Positions 49,918 to 57,401 of a stretch of 64,000 nt of DNA are shown piece by piece (the first letter of the stretch is position 1; each line of letters opens with the position of its first letter). Where the stretch lies: contig NZ_JAICDG010000003.1 in assembly GCF_022751215.1 (NCBI RefSeq), positions 186,001-250,000 of the forward strand, written 5' to 3'. Origin of the DNA: Actinomadura terrae. Lineage in GTDB: Bacteria; Actinomycetota; Actinomycetes; Streptosporangiales; Streptosporangiaceae. The notes under the pieces were generated by a model. It saw only the letters and a list, made by a program, of their open reading frames with translations, was not told where the DNA came from and searched no databases. The position numbers were made by a program, and so were the translations under genes.

Positions 49918-50124
49918 GTGTTCATCTTGGCGATGGTGGTGATCGGCCTCGTCGGTCTGCTGGCGTCTTTGGCCTATCTCGCGGACTTCGCATGGGCCAG
50001 CCGCCGCGACGCGCTGTTCGTCCCGGCGTCCAGCGGAAGTTCGCGGCGGGCGCGCCGGGTGACCGGCATGTACACACGCGGGAGCGACTTCATGGACGGG
50101 GAGGGCGAGCTGGTCGGCCGCTGA
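49918..50124 (+). CDS. Small single-TM protein
   Basis: 68 residues from GTG 49918 (GAGAGGAGC upstream). One membrane helix (about 3-26, FILAMVVIGLVGLLASLAYLADF), then a basic juxtamembrane stretch and a short acidic tail ending GEGELVGR. No family recognised. Confidence 0.6.
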   Translation: MFILAMVVIGLVGLLASLAYLADFAWASRRDALFVPASSGSSRRARRVTGMYTRGSDFMDGEGELVGR

Positions 50125-50197
50125 GAGGCGGAGGGCCCCGGCCGGGGCCGTGCGAAGGCTGCGGGCCGTCCAACGGGGGACGGCCCGCCGTCATTTC

Positions 50198-52453
50198 CTA
50201 GAGGGCGACCTCGTCCGAGACGGGCACGAACGTTCCCGCGGGCCCGTCGAGGACCTGGACGTTGGCGGTCTTCAGGTCGAGGTAGAGGCCCACCAGCTCG
50301 ATCTCACCGGCCTCGACCCGCTCCCGGAGCCAGGGGTAGGTGAGCAGGTTGTCGAGCTGCTGCATCACGTTGATCTTGCAGAGCCGGGTCAGCGGAGGCT
50401 CGTCGGTGTGCTCGGTGGCGAGGAACCGGGCGAGGCTGTGGTTGCCGTGCCTGAGCCAGCGCGTCAGCCCCTCCAGGTGCTCGACCTCGGTGCCGCCCGC
50501 GAGCAGCGCCGCCATCGCGCCGCAGTTGGAGTGGCCGCAGATCGTGATCGTCCGGATGTCGAGGACGTTGGTGGCGTACTCGACGGTCGCGGCGACGGAG
50601 TCGTCGGAGGTGCGGCTGCCATGCCTTGGGACGAGGTTGCCGACGTTGCGGTTGATGAACAGGTCACCCGGGCCGCTGGCGGTGATGATGTTGGGCACGA
50701 CGCGGGAGTCGACGCAGGTGATGAACAGGTGCTCGGGCTTCTGCTCCATCGCCAGCTCCGCCATGATCGGGCGGACGAGCCGGGCGGTGCTGCCGTGGTA
50801 CTCGCGCACGCCCGCCAGCAGCAGCGCGCTCGGTGAGACCTCGGGGCCGTCCAGCTCCGCGCTCTGGCGGCGGCGCCGGTTCGCCCAGGGCGCCCACCAG
50901 CGGGCCGGAGGCGACTTCTTGGGCGCAGAAGACATTTCACCAGTCACGGCTTCTTCATACCAAGTCTCGTGAACCTCGTCGATGTCGACCCGGCCACCCT
51001 GCCGTTCGTGGGCGAGCCGCCACTGGTGGACGGCGTCGAACGCGGCGTGGTCCATGAAGTCGACGTCCAGGTCCAGGTCGACGGAGGCGCCCGGCGGGAC
51101 GTCCTGGAGGAGCCGGGTCAGCTTCGGGACGCCGAGGAACGTCAGCGTGCCCTCGACCACGACGTGCCAGCGGGGCCGCCCCGGCTCGTCGCCCGGCAGC
51201 GGGACGAGCCGCTCGGCGCGCACCGAGAGCCGGGTGAGCCGCCGCAGCGCCAGCACCGCCATGATCCCGATGCCGAGCAGGACGCCCTCGCCGAGCCCGA
51301 GCACGACCACGCCCGCGAGCGTGGCGAAGTAGGCGGGCGCCTCGCGGTGGTGGCGCAGGTCGCGGACGCGCGCGGTGTCCATCAGCCGTACGCCGAGCAC
51401 CATCAGCAGCGCGGCGAGCGCGGCCAGCGGGACCTGCTCGATGACCGGCCCGCACAGCAGCGCGAGGACCAGCACCCAGACCCCGTGCAGGACGGTCGAG
51501 GCCCGGCTGCGGGCGCCCGCCTCCAGGTTGGAGGTGCTGCGGACGATCACGCCCGCGACCGGCAGGCCGCCGAGGAGCCCCGACACCGCGTTCGCGGCGC
51601 CCTGCCCGACCAGGTCGCGGTCGAGGTCGGCGCGCGGCACCCCGGCGGGCCGCCTGCGGTCGACGGCGACCCCGCACAGCAGTGACTCGACGGCCGCGAC
51701 GAGCCCGACGGACACGACCGCGCCGACGATCGCGTGCGGCGTCCCGTGCGGCATGACGGGGGTCTGCCAGCCGCCGAGCAGGGAGTCGGGCAGGTCGACG
51801 CGGGGCGCCTGCCAGCCGAGTGACCAGGCGGTGAGGGTGGCGACCGCGATCGCGGGCAGCGGGCCGGGGACGAGGCGCAGCGCCGTCCCGAGCCGTCCGC
51901 CGCCGCGCGGCAGCCGCGACCAGGCCAGCAGGACCAGGACGGTCAGGCCGCCGACGAGCGCGGGATGGGTGGCGGGGTCCGCGATCTGCCCGGGCAGTTC
52001 CCGCAGGTTGTCGAGCGCGGACTGCTGCGGGCTGCCGCCGAGCACCACGTGCGCCTGCGCGAGGACGAGGACGAGCCCGACCCCGGCGAGCATGCCGTGG
52101 ACGACGGCGGGGGAGACGGCGAGGGCGGCGCGGGCGACGCGGCTGGCGCCGAGCGCGATCTGGAGGAGCCCGCCGAGCAGGGTGATCGTGCAGGTGGCGC
52201 GCCACCCGTAGGTCTGGACCAGTTCGGCGACGATGACGGTGAGGCCGGCGGCGGGCCCGCTGACCTGGAGCGGCGATCCGCCGACCAGTCCGGCGACGAT
52301 GCCGCCGACGATGGCGGCGATCAGTCCGGCGGCGATCGGGGCGCCCGAGGCGACCGCGATGCCGAGGGACAGGGGTATCGCGACGAGGAACACGACGAAG
52401 GACGCGAGCAGGTCGTGCCGCAGTGTGGACACGCCTAACAACTTGGGAGTCAC
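50198..52453 (-). CDS. SulP/SLC26 anion transporter fused to a beta-carbonic anhydrase
   Basis: 751 residues. The N-terminal 420 residues are a SulP membrane domain with the conserved start FVVFLVAIPLSLGIAVASG and ten or more TM segments. A STAS-like domain follows (about 430-510, VVVEGTLTFLGVPKLTRLL). The C-terminal domain is a beta-carbonic anhydrase with zinc motifs CVDSRVVP (about 579) and GHSNCGAM (about 641). The same fusion exists in M. tuberculosis (Rv3273). The natural reading is bicarbonate transport coupled to CO2 hydration at the membrane. The start is GTG 52453, with TATATA only 6 bases upstream, suggesting a leaderless mRNA. Confidence 0.95.
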   Translation of the reverse strand: MTPKLLGVSTLRHDLLASFVVFLVAIPLSLGIAVASGAPIAAGLIAAIVGGIVAGLVGGSPLQVSGPAAGLTVIVAELVQTYGWRATCTITLLGGLLQIALGASRVARAALAVSPAVVHGMLAGVGLVLVLAQAHVVLGGSPQQSALDNLRELPGQIADPATHPALVGGLTVLVLLAWSRLPRGGGRLGTALRLVPGPLPAIAVATLTAWSLGWQAPRVDLPDSLLGGWQTPVMPHGTPHAIVGAVVSVGLVAAVESLLCGVAVDRRRPAGVPRADLDRDLVGQGAANAVSGLLGGLPVAGVIVRSTSNLEAGARSRASTVLHGVWVLVLALLCGPVIEQVPLAALAALLMVLGVRLMDTARVRDLRHHREAPAYFATLAGVVVLGLGEGVLLGIGIMAVLALRRLTRLSVRAERLVPLPGDEPGRPRWHVVVEGTLTFLGVPKLTRLLQDVPPGASVDLDLDVDFMDHAAFDAVHQWRLAHERQGGRVDIDEVHETWYEEAVTGEMSSAPKKSPPARWWAPWANRRRRQSAELDGPEVSPSALLLAGVREYHGSTARLVRPIMAELAMEQKPEHLFITCVDSRVVPNIITASGPGDLFINRNVGNLVPRHGSRTSDDSVAATVEYATNVLDIRTITICGHSNCGAMAALLAGGTEVEHLEGLTRWLRHGNHSLARFLATEHTDEPPLTRLCKINVMQQLDNLLTYPWLRERVEAGEIELVGLYLDLKTANVQVLDGPAGTFVPVSDEVAL

Positions 52454-52478
52454 ACACCGTATATAAACATGTCCGCGG
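52454..52478 (-). promoter_or_regulatory. Promoter of the SulP-carbonic anhydrase gene, probably leaderless
   Basis: On the minus strand the sequence runs GTCCGCGGACATGTTTATATACGG and then the GTG start six bases after TATATA. A -10 element this close puts the first transcribed base at or next to the start codon, a common actinobacterial leaderless layout. GTCCGCGGAC (52471-52480) is a palindrome and could be an operator. Confidence 0.45.
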
Positions 52479-52520
52479 ACACGCCGAGGGCCGCCGGGAT
52501 TCCGGCGGCCCTCGGCGTGT
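52479..52520 (-). terminator. 19-bp perfect hairpin after the disordered membrane protein gene
   Basis: ACACGCCGAGGGCCGCCGG (52479-52497) pairs exactly with 52502-52520 around a 4-base loop. It is 43 bases downstream of the stop of the gene at 52564 and immediately upstream of the SulP promoter, so it would stop read-through from one into the other. No T tract, as is usual for terminators in this group. Confidence 0.75.
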
Positions 52521-52563
52521 CAACGGGTGGCGGGTCAGGAGCGATGGCGGGTCGGGCGGCGGG

Positions 52564-54654
52564 TCAGCGGCGGTAGTTCTGCCAGTCGTCGGGCTGCTGG
52601 TGCTGCCCGTACGGGCCGGTGTCGCCGCCGGGGCGGTTGCCGCCCTGCGGGTAGCCGTCCTGGGAGTAGCCGTCCTGCTGGTAGCCCGGGTTGTAGGCCT
52701 GCGTGGCGTTGGGGTCGCCGTAGCCGCCCTGGCCGCCGCCGTTCGGATCCTGCGGCCCGGCCAGCGGGTCGGAGTTGTAGCTGCTCCCGCTGAAGTCGCC
52801 GTAGCCGCCGGTGTTACCGCCGCCGCCCGTCGAACCGCCGGACCCGCCATAGGACGAGCCGCCCGTGCTGAGCGGGTCCTCGTAGCGCGACGACTCACCG
52901 TAGGCGGGGGACGTCGGGTAGCCCTCCGGCTGGGAGCCCTGGCCGTAACCGGCCGTGTTGCCGAGCCCGGAGTCGAAGGACGGGCCCGAGCCGGTGCCCG
53001 TGCCGCCGGCCGACCATGGGCCGGCGCCGGTGGAACTACTTGAGCCTCCGCCGCCCGTGCCTCCGGTGCCGAACGAGCCGGTGCCGAGCGGGTCGCCCAG
53101 CGGGTCGTTCATACCGCCGGACCCGCCGCCCGACGACCGCTGCCGGTCGGTCTGGATGCGCTGGAGCAGCTCGTCCACGGTCGGGAGCTTGTGGTTGTCG
53201 GTGTCGGAGCCGCCGCCGGGGCCGCCGTGCGCGGCGGGAGCGGCGGGCGCCGCCGGGGCGGGCGGTGCCGCGGGCGGCGGCACCGGGGGAGCGGCGGGTG
53301 GCGCGGCGGGCTCGGCCGGGCCGGGCAGCCCGCCGCCCGTCCCGCCGCCGGTCTCGCCGAAGCCGCGCATCGGGTCCTCAGCGCGGCGCAGGGGCAGCCC
53401 GAGCGGGTCGGACGCCCGCGGGTCGCCCGAGGGCGGCGGGAAGGCGTCCGGACGCCCTCCGGACGCCGCGGGCGGCGCTGAGGGCGGCCCCGCGGCGGCC
53501 GCCGGACGCCCGCCCAGCGGGTCGGAGCCGTAGTCGCCGTAGGAGGGCTCGGGGTAGGAAGGCTCGGACGATCCGTACTGCGGCTGCTCGCCGTACTGCG
53601 GCTGCTCGGGCACGCCGAACGGCGACTGCTGCTCGCCGTAGCCGGGCTGGTCCTGACCGCCGTAGGGCTGCTGCTCGGACGCCCCGAACACGTGCTGGGG
53701 CTCCTGGGCGCCGCCGTACACGGGCTGGTCGGGCTGGCCGGGAACGCCGTAGGGGGCCTGCGGGCCGGTGCCGCCCTGGAGGCCGAGGTCGGCGGGGATC
53801 GGGTCGTTGGCGGTCGAGGTCGGGTCGCCGCCGAACGGCGAACCGCCCTGCGGGAACCCGCCCTGGAAGTCACCGCCCTGCGGCCCGCCAGGTCCGCCCG
53901 GACCGCCGGGGCCCTGCGGCATCTGCTGGGGGCCGGTCCCGAGCGGGGCGCCGAGGCCGTTGAGGATCGTGCCGTCGGCGCCGAGCGTGACCGGCTGGGT
54001 CAGGCCGGGCTGCTCGACGGGCATCTGCTCGTGCCCCTGCTGCGGCATCTGCTGGCCCTGCTGCGGGACCTGCGGGTGCGCCTGTGCCTGCGCGTGCAGC
54101 GGGTCGGCTGCGGGGTCGGCGTCCGGGCGCTCGCCGTCCTGGTCGTGCTGCCAGGGGAACTTGGGCTTGTCGAAGGTGATCGTCGCCCAGTAGTCGTCGT
54201 CCTCCATCTCGTCGGAGGAGCCCTGGCCGGCGGGCGGAGGCGGCGGCGGGGACGGCTGCTGCGGCTGCTGGTGCGACTGCGGCGCGGCGGCGGTGGGAGC
54301 GGCGAGCGGCCCGCCGGCGACGCGGCGGTCGTAGGCGGGGTCGGGGGCGCCCGGGCCGTACGAGGGGTCCTCGTAGGCGGGTTCCTGCTGCCCCTCGTAC
54401 CCGGTCTCGTAGCCGCCCTCGTAGGCACCGTCGTAGCCGCCGTCATAGCCGGTGTCGTAGCCGTCCTCGGGCCCGCCCGCGCCCCCTTGCTGGGGCTGCG
54501 GGGCGGCCCGGCGGCCGCGCGGCTGCGGCTGCTCGTCGTCCATCCAGTCGTCGTCGTCCCGCCCGGCCCTGCTGGCCCGCAGACCAAGGGCCACGAGGAC
54601 GACCACCAGGACCACGACCACAATGAGGCCGAAGACCACGATGTAAGAAGTCAT
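52564..54654 (-). CDS. Large membrane-anchored, intrinsically disordered Gly/Pro/Gln-rich protein
   Basis: 696 residues from ATG 54654 (GGTGG upstream). A single N-terminal membrane helix (about 3-26, SYIVVFGLIVVVVLVVVLVALGL) is followed by an acidic patch. About 650 low-complexity residues follow, including YDTGYDGGYDGAYEGGYETGYEG-type Tyr-Gly repeats, Pro/Gln tracts, and Gly/Ser tracts. A short ordered helix (KLPTVDELLQRIQTDRQR) sits near residue 480. Such proteins in actinobacteria are associated with the cell pole or divisome, or with scaffolding, but I cannot assign a function. The tandem Tyr-Gly repeats may support phase separation. Confidence 0.75.
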   Translation of the reverse strand: MTSYIVVFGLIVVVVLVVVLVALGLRASRAGRDDDDWMDDEQPQPRGRRAAPQPQQGGAGGPEDGYDTGYDGGYDGAYEGGYETGYEGQQEPAYEDPSYGPGAPDPAYDRRVAGGPLAAPTAAAPQSHQQPQQPSPPPPPPAGQGSSDEMEDDDYWATITFDKPKFPWQHDQDGERPDADPAADPLHAQAQAHPQVPQQGQQMPQQGHEQMPVEQPGLTQPVTLGADGTILNGLGAPLGTGPQQMPQGPGGPGGPGGPQGGDFQGGFPQGGSPFGGDPTSTANDPIPADLGLQGGTGPQAPYGVPGQPDQPVYGGAQEPQHVFGASEQQPYGGQDQPGYGEQQSPFGVPEQPQYGEQPQYGSSEPSYPEPSYGDYGSDPLGGRPAAAAGPPSAPPAASGGRPDAFPPPSGDPRASDPLGLPLRRAEDPMRGFGETGGGTGGGLPGPAEPAAPPAAPPVPPPAAPPAPAAPAAPAAHGGPGGGSDTDNHKLPTVDELLQRIQTDRQRSSGGGSGGMNDPLGDPLGTGSFGTGGTGGGGSSSSTGAGPWSAGGTGTGSGPSFDSGLGNTAGYGQGSQPEGYPTSPAYGESSRYEDPLSTGGSSYGGSGGSTGGGGNTGGYGDFSGSSYNSDPLAGPQDPNGGGQGGYGDPNATQAYNPGYQQDGYSQDGYPQGGNRPGGDTGPYGQHQQPDDWQNYRR

Positions 54655-54905
54655 GCCACCACCCAATGCCTTGGCCCGGCGAGAGTCGCCAGCGCGGACC
54701 GCGGGTCCGTCTCGTCTGCCACCGGCGGCCGGCTCCCCTCGGACCTAGCCCGATTGTGTCCGACCGCTATGACCGTTGTCACACCCTTCGCGCACATCTG
54801 CCCTCACCCGGCGGGTCCCGATCGGCACCAGGGGCCGATCCTTGCCCGCCTGTCAGCTCCACCCCCCGAGGGGTCCGCCCTGACCTCGTGCCTCAGGCTC
54901 CAGGG

Positions 54906-55508
54906 TCAACGCGCCTGCTTCCCGCCGAAGTTCCCGGTGATCCGTCCGCGTCCCACCGTGTGCTTCGCGATGGCGCCGAGCGAGTCCTTGAGCTTGGCGC
55001 CGCTCTTGAACGGCGCCGGATCGTCCAGCGCGTAGATGGTGAACCTGTACCGATGCCGTTCTCCCTTGGGCGGGCACGGCGGAACGTAACCCGCCTTGTC
55101 CTTGTCGCCCGAGGTCAGCCCCTCGATGGCGCCGGTGATGCTGGCCCCCTCGACGAGCTCGTTGACCGTGCCCTCGATGCCCGCGATCACCCAGTGGACG
55201 CGGGCGCCGTTGGAGGCGTCCGGGTCGTCCATGACGATCGCGAACGACCGGGTGCCGGCCGGGGCCCCCGACCACCGCAGCGGCGGGGTCCTGCCCTGCC
55301 CGCCAGGGTACGACGCGCAGCCGTACCGCGTGGGCAAGTCGTGGCTATCACGGAAGACCGGGCTGGTCACCGTGAACCACTCCGACAGTTCGGCGCTCTT
55401 GTTCTGGGGCCGGCCGATCAGCCCGCAGCCGCCCAGCGAGAGGGCGAGCGCGAGCGCGCCCAGGGCGGCCAGCGCGGCCGGGATCGGACGCCGGTCTCTG
55501 CTCATCAT
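54906..55508 (-). CDS. PEBP/YbhB-family lipoprotein
   Basis: 200 residues from ATG 55508 (a second ATG follows). Lipoprotein signal peptide with lipobox LSLGGC, so the mature protein is anchored by a lipidated cysteine at about residue 28. The phosphatidylethanolamine-binding/Raf-kinase-inhibitor-like fold is shown by SPVFRDSHDLPTRYGC, RWSGAPAGTRSFAIVMDDPDA and VHWVIAGI. Bacterial members are often annotated YbhB/YbcL; their ligand is uncertain. Monocistronic. Confidence 0.9.
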   Translation of the reverse strand: MMSRDRRPIPAALAALGALALALSLGGCGLIGRPQNKSAELSEWFTVTSPVFRDSHDLPTRYGCASYPGGQGRTPPLRWSGAPAGTRSFAIVMDDPDASNGARVHWVIAGIEGTVNELVEGASITGAIEGLTSGDKDKAGYVPPCPPKGERHRYRFTIYALDDPAPFKSGAKLKDSLGAIAKHTVGRGRITGNFGGKQAR

Positions 55509-55872
55509 CGTCGATACGCTCCCGCGCGAGATCGTACGCCGCGCCCCGCCGGAACCTCACGTCCCGCGGCGCGCGTCCCGCAGGCGGCGCCCCCTTCCTC
55601 GTCCGGCCCAACCTTAGGGGCTTCGCGGGGGTGGAACGGGCCTTTCGGCGCCCGGCCCGTGTGCGTGCCCCGGGACCGGACGTGACACGTCGGGGATCGG
55701 CCCCAGATCTGACCTGTGAGGTTGGTCATGCGTACTTTGGCGGTAGATGTCCGGAAATGAAAGAAGGAGTGGTGAAGTTCACACGTAAGGTGGCCCGCCG
55801 TTTTGCCGTTACGAGAAGTTTCGCTGTTCTTCCGTCGATATCGGTTGGCGCCGGTCGGGGGTCATCGGGTAG
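55509..55872. other. Intergenic stretch between the PEBP gene and the ndh operator
   Basis: About 360 bases with no convincing gene; short frames here lack ribosome sites and codon bias. A GTGAAGTTCACAC segment (55771-55783) is a half-decayed echo of the Rex site found 100 bases further on. The region should hold divergent promoters. Confidence 0.35.
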
Positions 55873-55892
55873 CTTGTGAATGTCTTCACAAG
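55873..55892. promoter_or_regulatory. Rex operator upstream of ndh
   Basis: CTTGTGAATGTCTTCACAAG: the inner 18 bases, TTGTGAA-TGTC-TTCACAA, match the actinobacterial Rex consensus TTGTGAAnnnnTTCACAA without a mismatch. The site is 26 bases upstream of the ndh start, in the position of a core promoter. Rex represses when NADH/NAD+ is low and releases when it is high, so NDH-2 would be induced under reducing or low-oxygen conditions, as in Streptomyces. Confidence 0.92.
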
Positions 55893-55917
55893 CCGACCGT
55901 GAACATTGGAGGCCGCA

Positions 55918-57294
55918 ATGGCCAGGACCGCCGAGGAGACCCCTGGCGCTCCCCACATCCTCATCGTGGGTGGCGGCTATGTGGGCATGTACACCGCCCT
56001 CCGCTTGCAGAAGAAGCTGCGCGGCGAGCTGCGCAGGGGCGAGGTCAAGGTCACCGTCGTGGACCCGAACTCGTACATGACGTACCAGCCGTTCCTCCCC
56101 GAGGCCGCCGCCGGGAACATCTCGCCCCGGCACGTCGTCGTCCCGCTGCGCCGGGTGCTGCCGAAGTGCACCGTCCGCAAGGCGCGGGTCACCGAGCTCA
56201 ACCACGACGAGGGGTGGGCGATCGTCCAGCCGCTGGCCGGGCCGCCGGAGCGGATCTCCTACGACTACCTGGTCATGGCCGCCGGCGCGGTGCCGCGGCT
56301 GCTGCCGATCCCCGGGCTCGCCGAGCACGGGATCAGCCTGAAGACCGTCGGCGAGGCCATCCACCTGCGCAACCACGTGCTGGAGCAGCTGGAGATCGCC
56401 GAGTCGACCAACGACGTCGAGCTGCGCCGCAAGGCGCTGACCTTCGTGTTCGTCGGCGGCGGGTTCGCCGGCGTCGAGGCCGTCGCCGAGCTCGAGGACA
56501 TGACGCGCGACGCCACCAAGTACATGCGCAAGGTCACCCCGCAGGACCTGCGCTTCATCCTGGTCGAGGCCGCCGACCGCATCCTGCCCGAGGTCGGCCC
56601 CGACATGGGCAAGTGGACGGCCGAGCAGCTGCGCGGCCGCGGCATCGACGTGAAGATGAACACGCTCCTGCGGTCGGCCGTCGACGGCCAGATCGAGCTG
56701 TCGGACGGCAGCACGTTCCCGGCCGGGACGCTGGTGTGGAACGCGGGCGTCAAGCCGTCCCCGGTCGTCCGGCACGGCGACATTCCGCTGGACGAGCGGG
56801 GCCGCGTCAAGGGCACCGAGTACCTCACGATCGAGGGCCTCGTGCGCGCGTTCACCGCCGGCGACAACGCCGCGATCCCCGACCTCACCGAGGACGGCAT
56901 GTTCTGCCCGCCCAACGCCCAGCACGCGGTGCGCCAGGCCAAGGTGCTCGGCGACAACATCGTGCGGTCGCTGCGGGGCAAGTCGCTCAAGCCCTACGTC
57001 CACGGCAACCTCGGCACGGTCGCGGGCCTCGGCCTGCACAAGGGCGTCGCGAACCCGATGGGCTTCAAGCTCAAGGGCTGGCCCGCGTGGTTCTTCCACC
57101 GCACCTACCACGGCGCGATGGTCCCGACCTTCAACCGCAAGCTGCGCGTCCTGGCCGACTGGACGCTCGCGCTGTTCCTCAAGCGCGAGACCGTCTCGCT
57201 CGCCACCGTCGAGCAGCCCCGCGCCGACTTCGAGCTGGCGGCGCTGGACGACCAGAAGGCGGGCGAGCGCAAGGCCAAGGAGAACGCGGCCTGA
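55918..57294 (+). CDS. ndh: Type II NADH dehydrogenase (NDH-2)
   Basis: 458 residues from ATG 55918, with GGAGG 5 bases upstream. A single FAD/NADH enzyme of two Rossmann folds: FAD site ILIVGGGYVGMYTALRL near residue 20, NADH site FVFVGGGFAGVEAVAEL near 180, and the conserved second FAD contact VRAFTAGDNAAIPD. C-terminal amphipathic helices (about 380-430) would attach it to the inner membrane. It transfers electrons from NADH to menaquinone without proton pumping. Control by Rex is shown by the perfect operator in its promoter. Confidence 0.95.
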   Translation: MARTAEETPGAPHILIVGGGYVGMYTALRLQKKLRGELRRGEVKVTVVDPNSYMTYQPFLPEAAAGNISPRHVVVPLRRVLPKCTVRKARVTELNHDEGWAIVQPLAGPPERISYDYLVMAAGAVPRLLPIPGLAEHGISLKTVGEAIHLRNHVLEQLEIAESTNDVELRRKALTFVFVGGGFAGVEAVAELEDMTRDATKYMRKVTPQDLRFILVEAADRILPEVGPDMGKWTAEQLRGRGIDVKMNTLLRSAVDGQIELSDGSTFPAGTLVWNAGVKPSPVVRHGDIPLDERGRVKGTEYLTIEGLVRAFTAGDNAAIPDLTEDGMFCPPNAQHAVRQAKVLGDNIVRSLRGKSLKPYVHGNLGTVAGLGLHKGVANPMGFKLKGWPAWFFHRTYHGAMVPTFNRKLRVLADWTLALFLKRETVSLATVEQPRADFELAALDDQKAGERKAKENAA

Positions 57295-57358
57295 CGCCGC
57301 CCGACCGGGCGTGAAACGCGTGCCGGGGTCCGCCGCGGGAGCGGCGCGGCCCCGGCAC

Positions 57359-57392
57359 GCCGCGGTTCGGGGACAGCCGCGGTTCGGGGACA
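57359..57392. repeat. Perfect 17-bp tandem direct repeat at the SARP gene start
   Basis: GCCGCGGTTCGGGGACA occurs at 57359-57375 and again, base for base, at 57376-57392, ending 10 bases before the GTG of the SARP regulator. SARP regulators bind direct repeats near promoters, so autoregulation is possible, although their usual spacing is 11 or 22 bases. A simple slippage duplication is the alternative. Confidence 0.6.
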
Positions 57393-57401
57393 ATCGTGGG
57401 C

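Noticed and set aside
55631..55879. 82-residue plus frame before ndh
   Set aside because: No ribosome site, it runs into the Rex operator, and the composition is unlike the genome's genes.
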